Assembly: GCA_046329585.1 (NCBI GenBank)
Contig: JAXLUI010000001.1
Location: 2,108,001-2,172,000, forward strand
Length of the DNA: 64,000 nt
Source: DLKC01 sp002478885
GTDB taxonomy: Bacteria; Bacteroidota; Bacteroidia; Chitinophagales; Chitinophagaceae
Direction: 5' to 3'
Part shown: positions 52,663 through 61,625 of the stretch, in pieces
How the letters are laid out: each line of letters begins with the position of its first letter
Position numbering within the stretch: the first letter of the stretch is position 1
Notes under the pieces: generated by a model
Database searches by the model: none
What the model saw: the letters and a program-made list of their open reading frames with translations, nothing else
What the model was told of the DNA's origin: nothing
Program-made: the position numbers and the translations under genes

Positions 52663-54930
52663 ATGGCATTTGATATTGAAATGATAAAAAATGTGTACAG
52701 CGCAATGCCTTCAAAGGTAAACGCCGCAAAGCAGGCATTGGGCAGACCATTGACCCTCGCAGAAAAGATCCTGTTTTCGCACCTGCACGACGACCAGCCC
52801 CTGCAAAACTTTGAGCGCGCAAAAACATATGTAAATTTTGCGCCCGACCGCGTCGCCATGCAGGATGCTACAGCCCAAATGGCTTTGTTGCAGTTCATGC
52901 AGGCCGGCAGGCCAAAAGTGGCAGTGCCCTCTACAGTGCATTGCGATCACCTGATCACCGCAAAAACCGAAGCAAAACAAGACCTTCAGAAGGCAGTAAC
53001 CGAAAGCAAGGAAGTGTACGACTTCCTGGCCTCTGTTTCCAATAAATACGGCATCGGCTTCTGGAAACCCGGTGCAGGCATCATTCACCAGGTAGTATTG
53101 GAAAATTATGCCTTTCCCGGTGGCATGATGATAGGTACCGACTCTCATACGGTAAACGCAGGGGGCCTTGGCATGATCGCCATTGGCGTCGGCGGCGCAG
53201 ATGCCTGCGATGTAATGGCAGGACTGCCATGGGAACTGAAGTGGCCCAAACTGATAGGCGTAAAACTTACCGGTAAGCTCAGCGGCTGGACGGCCCCGAA
53301 AGATGTGATCTTAAAAGTGGCAGGTATCCTTACCGTAAAAGGTGGTACCGGTGCCATTGTTGAATACTTTGGTGAAGGCGCTACTTCTATGAGTTGTACA
53401 GGTAAAGGCACCATCTGTAATATGGGCGCCGAGATCGGTGCTACTACCTCTACCTTCGGATACGACGACAGCATGAGCCGCTACCTGGCATCAACAGGCC
53501 GCGAAGAAATTGCTGCAGCCGCAGACGCAGTGAAGGATTGCCTTACCGCGGATCCGGAGGTTTACGCAGAACCGGAAAAATATTTTGACCAGGTGATTGA
53601 AATAAATCTCGATGAACTGGAACCCCACCTCAACGGGCCTTTCACACCAGACCTCGCTACACCGATTTCAAAAATGAAAGAAGCAGCTGCTGCCAATGGC
53701 TGGCCTGTAAAGGTGGAAGTGGGCCTGATCGGTAGCTGCACCAACTCTTCTTATGAAGATATCAGCCGCGCGGTAAGCCTCGCAAAACAGGTACAGGAAA
53801 AAGGATTAAAGACAAAAGCAGAATTCACCATCACACCGGGCTCCGAACAGGTGCGCTATACCATCGAACGCGATGGCTTCCTCGATACATTCGACAAGAT
53901 CGGTGCAAAGGTTTTTGCCAACGCCTGCGGGCCCTGTATCGGGATGTGGGACAGGGTTGGTGCTGACAAAGCAGAGAAAAATACCATCGTGCATTCATTC
54001 AACCGCAACTTCGCAAAACGTGCCGACGGCAACCCGAACACTTATGCGTTCGTGGCTTCTCCTGAATTGGTAACCGCGCTTGCGATCGCAGGTGACCTTA
54101 CCTTCAACCCGCTCACAGATACCCTCATCAACGAAAAAGGTGAAGCGGTTAAACTCGATGCACCCAGTGGCGATGAACTGCCGGTAAAAGGGTTCGCTGT
54201 TGAAGATGCCGGGTTCCAGGCACCCGCCGAAGATGGAAGCGCCGTACAGGTTGCCGTTGACCCGGCTTCTAAAAGGCTGCAGTTGCTCGAACCTTTCGCT
54301 GCATGGGAAGGTACCGACCTCACCGGCCTTAAGCTGCTCATAAAAGCAAAAGGAAAATGTACCACCGACCATATTTCAATGGCTGGCCCATGGCTGAAAT
54401 TCCGTGGCCACCTCGACAATATCTCCAACAACATGCTCATTGGCGCCGTTAACTTTTTCAACGAAAAGACCGACAATATCAGGAATCAGTTAACGGGTGA
54501 ATACGGCCCCGTTCCTGCCACACAGCGCGATTACAAAGCCGCCGGTATTGGCTCGATCGTGGTTGGTGACGAAAACTACGGCGAAGGCTCATCAAGGGAA
54601 CATGCCGCGATGGAACCACGCCACCTCGGCGTGCGTGCCATACTGGTAAAATCATTTGCCCGCATCCACGAAACAAACCTCAAGAAACAGGGTATGCTCG
54701 GGCTTACTTTCGCCAACAAGGAAGACTACGATAAAATACAGGAAGACGATACCATCGATATCCTGGGCCTCACCAGTTTTAAACCCGGCCAGTCATTGAC
54801 CGTTGTACTCCACCATAAAGATGGAACCATAGATTCCATTTTTGTAAACCATACCTACAACGAACAACAGATCGAATGGTTTAAAGCCGGTGGCGCACTC
54901 AACATTATCCGGAAAAACTTTGCACAATAA
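52663..54930 (+). CDS. Aconitate hydratase
   Basis: 755 residues, mitochondrial-type aconitase. Isomerises citrate to isocitrate in the TCA cycle. The 4Fe-4S ligands are seen: Cys in GLIGSCTNSSYEDIS near 358, and ANACGPCIGMWDR near 425-428. Other marks: IIHQVVLENYAFPGGMMIGT, DSHTVNAGGLGMIAIGVGGA, VGDENYGEGSSREHAAMEPR and ARIHETNLKKQGMLGL. Length typical. It is transcribed away from the PspC-AraC unit and ends at a terminator. Confidence 0.97.
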   Translation: MAFDIEMIKNVYSAMPSKVNAAKQALGRPLTLAEKILFSHLHDDQPLQNFERAKTYVNFAPDRVAMQDATAQMALLQFMQAGRPKVAVPSTVHCDHLITAKTEAKQDLQKAVTESKEVYDFLASVSNKYGIGFWKPGAGIIHQVVLENYAFPGGMMIGTDSHTVNAGGLGMIAIGVGGADACDVMAGLPWELKWPKLIGVKLTGKLSGWTAPKDVILKVAGILTVKGGTGAIVEYFGEGATSMSCTGKGTICNMGAEIGATTSTFGYDDSMSRYLASTGREEIAAAADAVKDCLTADPEVYAEPEKYFDQVIEINLDELEPHLNGPFTPDLATPISKMKEAAAANGWPVKVEVGLIGSCTNSSYEDISRAVSLAKQVQEKGLKTKAEFTITPGSEQVRYTIERDGFLDTFDKIGAKVFANACGPCIGMWDRVGADKAEKNTIVHSFNRNFAKRADGNPNTYAFVASPELVTALAIAGDLTFNPLTDTLINEKGEAVKLDAPSGDELPVKGFAVEDAGFQAPAEDGSAVQVAVDPASKRLQLLEPFAAWEGTDLTGLKLLIKAKGKCTTDHISMAGPWLKFRGHLDNISNNMLIGAVNFFNEKTDNIRNQLTGEYGPVPATQRDYKAAGIGSIVVGDENYGEGSSREHAAMEPRHLGVRAILVKSFARIHETNLKKQGMLGLTFANKEDYDKIQEDDTIDILGLTSFKPGQSLTVVLHHKDGTIDSIFVNHTYNEQQIEWFKAGGALNIIRKNFAQ

Positions 54931-54950
54931 TTATAACAGCACTTATACAA

Positions 54951-54982
54951 AGCGAAGCGATACAAAAGCTTCGCTTTTTTTA
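54951..54982 (+). terminator. Intrinsic terminator after aconitase
   Basis: AGCGAAGC and GCTTCGCT pair around a 9-base loop, followed by T residues, 20 bases after the stop. Confidence 0.88.
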
Positions 54983-55012
54983 TGTATCAACGATTTATCG
55001 CAATACGACTAT

Positions 55013-56122
55013 ATGATCAAAAAACTGTTTTACGCGTGGCTCTTTCTGATGCCCGGCGCAGCTTGTTTGGCACAACCAGGAACAGCAGCAAATAAGAAGA
55101 TCTCCGTGATTGCCTATTATGCGGGTGATGCCCGTAGTATTGACCAATACCCCGTTGAAAAGCTTACACACCTGATCTTCAGCTTTTGTCATTTGAAAGG
55201 CAACAGGCTCAACGTCGATAACGCCAAAGATTCCGCAACCATCAAACACCTGGTGGAATTAAAAAAGCGGAACCCGCAACTGAAAATTATCCTCTCGCTT
55301 GGCGGATGGAGTGGCTGCGAAACATGCTCTGCCGTGTTTGCTGACAATACGGGCAGAAACGAATTTGCCGCATCGGTAAAAGAATTGAACGATTATTTTC
55401 ACACCGATGGGATCGACCTTGACTGGGAGTACCCGGTTATCGAAGGTTACCCCGGGCATCTGTACCAGGCTGCTGACAAAGAAAACTTTACCAGTCTTAT
55501 CAAAGCCCTGAGAACAGCACTGGGCAGGAAGCCCGAAATAAGCTTTGCGGCGGGCGGCTTTCAAAGCTACCTCAAACAATCCATCGACTGGGCCAAAGTG
55601 GTGCCGATGGTAGATAAGATTAACCTGATGACCTACGACCTCGTAAACGGCTACAGCAGGGTAACCGGGCACCATACCCCACTCTATTCAACACCACAGC
55701 AAAACGAATCAACAGATGCGGCGGTAAAATACCTCCTGTCGATCAACGTGCCTGCAGACAAACTGGTGATCGGTGCTGCCTTCTATGGCAGGCTGTTCGA
55801 CACAGATTCAGACGGAGGAAACGGCCTGTACCAGTCCGGCAAATTCAATCACGGCATAAGTTATAAAGACCTGGACCTCGCCGGGCTCGGAAACGAAGGT
55901 TTTACCGCTTACTGGGACGATACCGCGCAGGCGCCCTGGCTTTTCGCTGCGCAGAAAAAACAGCAGTTCACTTACGACAATGAACGCTCGGTGATGCTGA
56001 AAACAAAATATGCCATCAGCCACCGGTTAAACGGCATCATGTTCTGGCAACTTGGCGACGATAAACCGGTAAACGGGTTGCTGGATGCAATTGATAAAGC
56101 CGTACAGGAGCAAGACAAATAG
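55013..56122 (+). CDS. Exported GH18 chitinase
   Basis: About 369 residues with a signal peptide (AWLFLMPGAACLAQ). The catalytic motif DGIDLDWEYP at about 131-140 is the complete DxxDxDxE of family 18, with the last Glu as proton donor. Other marks: ILSLGGWSGC, MTYDLVNGYS, VIGAAFYGRLF and IMFWQLGDDK. Cleaves chitin or chitooligosaccharides outside the cytoplasm. The ORF is open to 54890, but that part overlaps the aconitase end; MIKKLFYAWLF at 55013 is the start. No T9SS sorting tail is visible. Confidence 0.92.
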   Translation: MIKKLFYAWLFLMPGAACLAQPGTAANKKISVIAYYAGDARSIDQYPVEKLTHLIFSFCHLKGNRLNVDNAKDSATIKHLVELKKRNPQLKIILSLGGWSGCETCSAVFADNTGRNEFAASVKELNDYFHTDGIDLDWEYPVIEGYPGHLYQAADKENFTSLIKALRTALGRKPEISFAAGGFQSYLKQSIDWAKVVPMVDKINLMTYDLVNGYSRVTGHHTPLYSTPQQNESTDAAVKYLLSINVPADKLVIGAAFYGRLFDTDSDGGNGLYQSGKFNHGISYKDLDLAGLGNEGFTAYWDDTAQAPWLFAAQKKQQFTYDNERSVMLKTKYAISHRLNGIMFWQLGDDKPVNGLLDAIDKAVQEQDK

Positions 56123-56194
56123 CCCGGCTCTTCGTTTTACCGCCAATATTGTTTAAGTTAGTTGCCGGAACGTCTGCTGCCCATGGTTACAACA

Positions 56195-56220
56195 GCACAA
56201 GGGTGCGACGCAACAAAAGC
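56195..56220 (+). repeat. Dispersed intergenic element, copy
   Basis: GCACAAGGGTGCGACGCAAC followed by AAAAGC, between the chitinase and S9 peptidase genes. Confidence 0.7.
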
Positions 56221-56290
56221 TGAATAGCGATAAAAAGCCAGGCCAATAAAAGAATAACCGCTTCAATTACCAACACAATAAAATGCACGT

Positions 56291-58291
56291 ATGAGAAAGA
56301 TCGTTTTCCTGCTCTGTTGCACAGCGATAGCATGGAATGTGCAGTCGCAAACAAAACGCCCCTTAAAACCGGCCGATATTTACCGCCTGCAGAATATTGG
56401 CAACGCAGCCATTGCTCCGGACGGCAACTGGGTCGTTTATTCGCTGAGCACGGTCGACAGCGCAAAGGACAAACGGGATGACAACATCTGGATGATCAGT
56501 TGGGATGGCAAACAAAACATACAACTCACGTTTTCAAAAGAATCAGAATCATCACCGGCCTTTAGTCCCGATGGAAAATACATTTCCTTTATTTCGGCCC
56601 GGGCAGATGGCAGCGAAGACGAAGACGATAAAGACCAGGACCTCGCCCAGGTTTGGCTGCTCGACCGCCGTGGAGGGGAAGCAAAAAAGGTCACAAATGT
56701 AAAAGGCGATATCGACAGCTACATATGGAGCCCCGACGGCAAAAAGCTGCTGCTGATCATGAAAGACCAGGATTTTTCAGATACCGCCGCCTCGGAAGTG
56801 CGCAAACCTTTCGTGATGGACCGCTTCCACTTTAAACAGGATTATATTGGTTATCTCGATCACAGGGCCACGCATTTCTATTTGCTCGATATCGATACAA
56901 AAAACATAGACACCCTCACCACCGGCCTGTACGACGAAGGGGAGCCCGATTTTAGCCCGGATGGAAAACAAATTGTCTTCAGCAGCAACCGCACCGAAGA
57001 CCCCGATAAGAATGAGAATGCCGACATCTACGTAATGGACGCGAAACCCGGCGCTGCCATGAAAAAATTAACAACATGGGCCGGTACAGATCATGCGCCA
57101 AAATGGAGCCCCGATGGCAAAAAGATCGCCTACCTGCAAAGCAGCAGCGACCAGAACTTTACCATGTACGGACAAGACATGGTGGCGGTAATGGATGCAG
57201 GCGGGGGCAACACAACCATTCTTTCCAAAGCTATAGACAGGCCCTTCACGAACCTGCGGTGGAGCAAAGACGGGAAGCTCATCTATGCATTGACCGAAGA
57301 CGACCGCGAAAGCAATATTGTTTCTTTCGATGCAGCCAATGGCACCTACGCAAAAGTCACACAGGGGCAGCGCGCCACCTATGCACTGGAAGTAAATACA
57401 GCAACAGGAAATTTGCTGGCGCTGATGTCTGAACCGCACCTGCCTTTTGAATTGTTTACGGTGCAGAACAACACGGCACAACGCCTGACACATGTGCAGG
57501 ATGCTTTTCTTGCAACACTTGAATTACCGGTAGTAGAAGGCTTTCAAAGCAGGAGCAGCGATGGCAACCTCGTCTCCGGCATTCTGTATACGCCCGCCAA
57601 TGCAACAGGAAAAAAACTGCCGTTGATCATGTTTATCCACGGTGGCCCCGTGGCGCAGGATGACTATTCTTTCGACATCGTTCCGCAAATGATGGCAGCC
57701 GCTGGTTTTGCCGTAGCACAGGTGAATTACAGGGGCAGCAGCGGGCGCGGGGTTGAGTACACAAAAGCCATCTATTCCGACTGGGGCAATAAGGAAGTGC
57801 TGGATATTCTTGGCGCCGTGGATTACCTCACGGCAAAGGGTGTTGCAGATCCCAACCGCGTAGGCATCGGCGGTTGGAGTTATGGCGGCATCTTAACCGA
57901 TTACAGCATTGCGGCCGATCCCCGCTTCAAAGCAGCCTGTAGTGGCGCAGGCAGCGCCTTGCAGCTAAGCATGTATGGCGTTGACCAGTACGTAACCCAA
58001 TACGAAACAGAACTTGGCGTGCCCTGGAAAAACGCCGATAAGTGGATCAAGCTGTCTTACCCGTTTTTTCATGCCGACAAAATAAAAACACCCACGCTTT
58101 TTATGGCCGGCGAAAAAGATTTCAATGTACCGAGTGTAGGTGCAGAACAAATGTACCAGGCGCTCAAAAGCAATGGCGTTCCTGCACAGCTTGTTATTTA
58201 CCCCGGCCAGAACCACGGCATCTCCATCCCCGGCTACCAGGTCGACCGCTGTGAAAGATACCTGGCATGGTTTGGAAAATATCTGCAATAA
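56291..58291 (+). CDS. Exported S9 family peptidase (prolyl oligopeptidase/acylaminoacyl type)
   Basis: 666 residues with a signal peptide (TAIAWNVQSQ). Residues about 25-390 form a beta-propeller with repeated SPDGK motifs (FSPDGKYISF, WSPDGKKLLL, FSPDGKQIVF, WSPDGKKIAY). The C-terminal alpha/beta hydrolase has the nucleophile in GIGGWSYGGIL at about Ser530, Asp in GEKDFNVP near 608 and His in PGQNHGIS near 642. Such enzymes trim peptides in the periplasm, which fits with the S10 carboxypeptidase in the window. Stand-alone. Confidence 0.93.
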   Translation: MRKIVFLLCCTAIAWNVQSQTKRPLKPADIYRLQNIGNAAIAPDGNWVVYSLSTVDSAKDKRDDNIWMISWDGKQNIQLTFSKESESSPAFSPDGKYISFISARADGSEDEDDKDQDLAQVWLLDRRGGEAKKVTNVKGDIDSYIWSPDGKKLLLIMKDQDFSDTAASEVRKPFVMDRFHFKQDYIGYLDHRATHFYLLDIDTKNIDTLTTGLYDEGEPDFSPDGKQIVFSSNRTEDPDKNENADIYVMDAKPGAAMKKLTTWAGTDHAPKWSPDGKKIAYLQSSSDQNFTMYGQDMVAVMDAGGGNTTILSKAIDRPFTNLRWSKDGKLIYALTEDDRESNIVSFDAANGTYAKVTQGQRATYALEVNTATGNLLALMSEPHLPFELFTVQNNTAQRLTHVQDAFLATLELPVVEGFQSRSSDGNLVSGILYTPANATGKKLPLIMFIHGGPVAQDDYSFDIVPQMMAAAGFAVAQVNYRGSSGRGVEYTKAIYSDWGNKEVLDILGAVDYLTAKGVADPNRVGIGGWSYGGILTDYSIAADPRFKAACSGAGSALQLSMYGVDQYVTQYETELGVPWKNADKWIKLSYPFFHADKIKTPTLFMAGEKDFNVPSVGAEQMYQALKSNGVPAQLVIYPGQNHGISIPGYQVDRCERYLAWFGKYLQ

Positions 58292-58334
58292 GCTTTATGG
58301 AGCCGGCTGTAGTGCAGCTGGCATCGTTCCGTTA

Positions 58335-58376
58335 TGCCAGTCCCGGGAGGAACGATTCGGGATCACGCACTTGTGC
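58335..58376 (-). repeat. Hairpin-bearing relative of the dispersed element, next to RAYT
   Basis: On the minus strand GCACAAGTGCGTGATCCCG leads to a TCCCGAATCGTTCCTCCCGGGA arrangement. Same design as the copies at 14242 and 42025. It is 245 bases downstream of the RAYT gene. Confidence 0.5.
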
Positions 58377-58475
58377 AGTCGGCTGTTCACGCAGCTTATC
58401 AGTGTTGACAATTATTTAAAACCGCATACTAAAAGCCCCCTCGTTGGTTTAAGAATATCCATACCAAAATAAAAC

Positions 58476-58590
58476 GCTAGCGCAAGACTGAGGCGTGGCT
58501 TTGTGTGTAAGGGTCTTGTGCGGTATAGCTAAACGAAGGCTTAAGATGCCAACACACTAAACCTGCTCCTCAATCTTAAGCCAGCGTCAC
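58476..58590. repeat. Nested inverted repeats downstream of RAYT
   Basis: GCTAGCGCAAGA (58476-58487) pairs imperfectly with TCTTGTGC...TAGC (58514-58529), and GGCTTAAGAT (58538-58547) pairs with ATCTTAAGCC (58573-58582); CACAC and GTGTG lie around the second. They end about 30 bases before the RAYT stop codon. REP-like palindromes next to a RAYT gene are expected for that family. The sequence is unlike the array at 36-38 kb. Confidence 0.5.
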
Positions 58591-58619
58591 GGTGTGTGTC
58601 AAAATAGTAAAGAAAGTAA

Positions 58620-59189
58620 TTAATAAGTTACAATAAGCGGATCAATCAATATAATATCCAACAAACCTTTACCTGTTCCATAATAGTCTCTTGCACTGCT
58701 GTACAAATAATCTTCTGGCTTATCAACAATGCCTTCAACAACGGGATTGTTATGGATATAGTCTAATTTCTGGTGAGTAAATTTTGGAGTTATCAATTGT
58801 ATCGGGTGATTATCTTGCTGCCAGAACTGGAAGTTATCGTTATTGCTATTGGCTTTGCCTGCGTTACGAAACAAATCCATCATCCATTCTTTCCGGCTTT
58901 CTTTGAAATTACTGTCAATGGCATCTTTAATTTTCGAAGATGTATGTTTTTTCATATCCCGCATAATATCGCTTAACGTATTTGTAGCTGAACCAATAAT
59001 TAAATGAATATGACTTGTCATGACAACCCATGCATATAATTCCAAACCTTTTTTCTGTTGACAATACTTCAAACTATTTACAATAATATCTTTATATTCT
59101 CTTCGGGTAAAAGCATCGACCCAATTCACAACAGCAAAACTTACAAAATATAAATGGTCATTTTCTGAGAAAGTATATTTACTGCTCAT
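58620..59189 (-). CDS. REP-associated tyrosine transposase (RAYT), Y1 HUH family
   Basis: 189 residues, IS200-like Y1 transposase domain. The metal-binding HUH motif is His60-Ile-His62 in VVMTSHIHLIIG, and the catalytic tyrosine is Tyr144 in KLDYIHNNPVVEGIV. FWQQDNHPIQL fits the family pattern between them. RAYTs are single-copy, non-transposing relatives of IS200 transposases linked to spread of REP palindromes. No IS200-type left and right end or second gene is visible, so it is a domesticated RAYT rather than an intact insertion sequence. Locally AT-rich. Confidence 0.9.
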   Translation of the reverse strand: MSSKYTFSENDHLYFVSFAVVNWVDAFTRREYKDIIVNSLKYCQQKKGLELYAWVVMTSHIHLIIGSATNTLSDIMRDMKKHTSSKIKDAIDSNFKESRKEWMMDLFRNAGKANSNNDNFQFWQQDNHPIQLITPKFTHQKLDYIHNNPVVEGIVDKPEDYLYSSARDYYGTGKGLLDIILIDPLIVTY

Positions 59190-59695
59190 GCCAGTAAGGT
59201 ACGATTTTCACTACGAAATTCGATGAGCAAAGAACAGAACGTACAAGTGAGATGACACAACCATAGCTCCACAAATTACCTACAGCTTGTAAACAAAAAA
59301 CTATTCAACTACTCAAGAACTGGTTGCAACTATATTTGAATTACTGCCAAACAGAAAGCAGTAACCAAATCATGCGTATAACAATTCATTCGTTAATTCC
59401 AGCTGCGCAGCATTTCAAAATAATAACACCTTGAAATTATTTATCTTTCATAAACTGTAATGAAACTGAACACAACTGTAACAAAACCGGACATGCTTAA
59501 ATAGAATCAGTCAATCAGGTAATTGATTATCAATAAAAAATAGGTTGGCATTTAAGTAGTGCTTAGGTAATCCTGAAAAAATTTCAATCATGTTTATTGC
59601 AAACCGGTAAAAGGTTTGAGAGCGGAATGGGCAATTGATTAAACGATCATATAAAGACAAACCAACTTACTATAGTACTTACAAAATAATGTTCA
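59190..59695. other. AT-rich gap upstream of RAYT and the serine hydrolase
   Basis: Apart from the dispersed element at 59241-59262 I see no gene or clear promoter in these 506 bases, which separate two divergent genes. The sequence is AT-rich. Confidence 0.5.
59241..59262 (+). repeat. Dispersed intergenic element, copy close to RAYT
   Basis: GTACAAGTGAGATGACACAACC has one extra base relative to the GTACAAGTGAGTGACACAAC form. It lies about 50 bases upstream of the RAYT start codon. Confidence 0.6.
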
Positions 59696-61414
59696 ATGTT
59701 TCACAATAAGAAGTTTAGTTGCACAATAAAATTACCTGCCTTCGCAGTCATTATTTTGTTGATGTTGTTTCAATTCGGCTCGGCAGCTCAAACCAATCAA
59801 TCCATACCTGGCAGCATAAAAAACAAAATAGATAGCCTGTTCAAACAATGGGATTCGCCAAACACACCGGGTGGCGCTGTAGGTATTGTACGTAACGATT
59901 CTCTTATTTATGCAAGAGGCTATGGCATGGCTGACCTTGAACAGCAAATTCCAATTACGGCACAAAGCATTTTTTATATGTGCTCATTAACCAAGCAATT
60001 TACCGGCTATTCCATTGCGTTGCTGGTAAGGCAGGGAAAAGTAAAATTGGATGCCGATATACATATTTACCTGCCATGGATGCCTGACTTTGGTAAAAAG
60101 ATAACCGTAAGTAATTTGCTGCATCACACCAGTGGCATTCGTGATGATATAGGCCTCGCAGCCATTGCGGGTTTGTCGCTTGATGGCATGCTTACACAGG
60201 ATGCTGCATTACAATTATTAAGAAAACAACGTGCACTTAATTTTGAACCGGGTGAGAAATTCTCCTACTCAAATTCCAATTACGTACTGCTTGCAGAAAT
60301 TGTAAAAACAGCTAGCGGGCAAACGTTTCGCGCATTTGTGGATAGCGCTGTTTTTAAACCACTCGGCATGGTAAACAGCCGGGTAATTGACGACCACCAG
60401 GAAGTCGTGGCTAACCGCGTTCCTTCTTATTACAGCCCCGATGGAAAAACGTACAAAAACAATTATCAAAACATATATACCGTTGGTGACGGAGGCTTGT
60501 TTACAAATATTGTTGACATGGCACGCTGGGCGATGAATTTTTATGATGCCAAAGCGGGTAATCAAAAAGATATTGAGCAAACAACACACAAAGACCGCTT
60601 TAATAATGGCAAAGAGAATACATATGCTTTTGGCATTGCTGTTGATAGCAGCCGCGGCTGGAAAAGGCTTAGTCACAATGGTGGTCTTGCAGGTTACAAT
60701 ACCGTCATCAATATTTATCCTGATTTGAAAATAGCTTTTATCGTATTTGGCAATGGCGGCGATGGAAGCGCCTATGGCAAGCCGGATGCATTAGCTGAAT
60801 TATTTATTCCGGATAAAAGCAAAAAGGTATCTTCTTCTAACACTAATCCATTTCAAAGAGATTCCGCTGATACTTATTTACCTGGCCCGGATAAATACAA
60901 AGTTTTAACCGGCGATTATATTGGTAATAATGGCTACCACCTTACATGCTCTTTGGTAAATAACCAGCTATTCATAAATGACCGCTTATTGCTGGCGCAC
61001 GATTCCGGGTATCACTTTACTTTATCGTTCTATTCGCCGGCAAAATATGATTTTCATGTAACCAAAGCTGGCGGGTATTTTGATTTGATAAGCCCTGAGT
61101 TTGACGAACCATTACACATGGTAAAAGCAAACCGCGATACAACTTCACCTGACGCAGTTCTTGAGCAATACGTCGGTAATTATTATTGCCCTGAGTTAGA
61201 TTGTAATCATCAAATTTTATTAAAAAATCACCGGTTATATTTTGCGAATAATAACAGGCCTGATGCCGCCATAAGATTATACGGCAAAGATTATATGCAA
61301 AGTGATGGTGATATAGATAACATCATAATACAGCGGAACAAGAATGGTTCTGTAACCGGGTTTGAGCTTAGTGATGGTTCACTAGAACACCTTCAGTTTA
61401 TTAAAACAAAATAA
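59696..61414 (+). CDS. Exported serine hydrolase, class C beta-lactamase fold
   Basis: 572 residues with a signal peptide (LLMLFQFGSAAQ). The beta-lactamase/DD-peptidase domain spans about 40-370: SxxK as Ser97-Leu-Thr-Lys100 in YMCSLTKQFTGY, YSN near 190 in KFSYSNSNYVLL, and HNGGLAGY near 328. The C-terminal 190 residues are a separate beta-rich domain (YLPGPDKYKVLTGDY, QYVGNYYCPELDC). Likely an esterase or D-amino acid peptidase acting on peptidoglycan or peptides rather than a resistance enzyme (inference). Confidence 0.88.
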   Translation: MFHNKKFSCTIKLPAFAVIILLMLFQFGSAAQTNQSIPGSIKNKIDSLFKQWDSPNTPGGAVGIVRNDSLIYARGYGMADLEQQIPITAQSIFYMCSLTKQFTGYSIALLVRQGKVKLDADIHIYLPWMPDFGKKITVSNLLHHTSGIRDDIGLAAIAGLSLDGMLTQDAALQLLRKQRALNFEPGEKFSYSNSNYVLLAEIVKTASGQTFRAFVDSAVFKPLGMVNSRVIDDHQEVVANRVPSYYSPDGKTYKNNYQNIYTVGDGGLFTNIVDMARWAMNFYDAKAGNQKDIEQTTHKDRFNNGKENTYAFGIAVDSSRGWKRLSHNGGLAGYNTVINIYPDLKIAFIVFGNGGDGSAYGKPDALAELFIPDKSKKVSSSNTNPFQRDSADTYLPGPDKYKVLTGDYIGNNGYHLTCSLVNNQLFINDRLLLAHDSGYHFTLSFYSPAKYDFHVTKAGGYFDLISPEFDEPLHMVKANRDTTSPDAVLEQYVGNYYCPELDCNHQILLKNHRLYFANNNRPDAAIRLYGKDYMQSDGDIDNIIIQRNKNGSVTGFELSDGSLEHLQFIKTK

Positions 61415-61518
61415 TAACTAACGATATGCTCGGGAAGGCTATCAAATAAAGCTTTGAATAATGAATGACAATTAATGAAATTTTAATGAGCCAAACTATA
61501 GGATAAAAATTAAGCATC

Positions 61519-61538
61519 GTTGCGTCGCACTCTTGTAC
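61519..61538 (-). repeat. Dispersed intergenic element, copy
   Basis: Minus strand GTACAAGAGTGCGACGCAAC, one of the best-conserved cores, between two convergent genes. Confidence 0.7.
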
Positions 61539-61625
61539 TTTTATTTCTACGTGCATTAAAAACTACTTTGACAATACCATCCCGACGCGCCTTGCTATCG
61601 GGAGGATATTGTAACAATTTATTTT

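Noticed and set aside
58620..59189. Complete IS200/IS605 insertion sequence
   Set aside because: Only a RAYT-type single gene is present; no tnpB and no matched ends with target sites were found.
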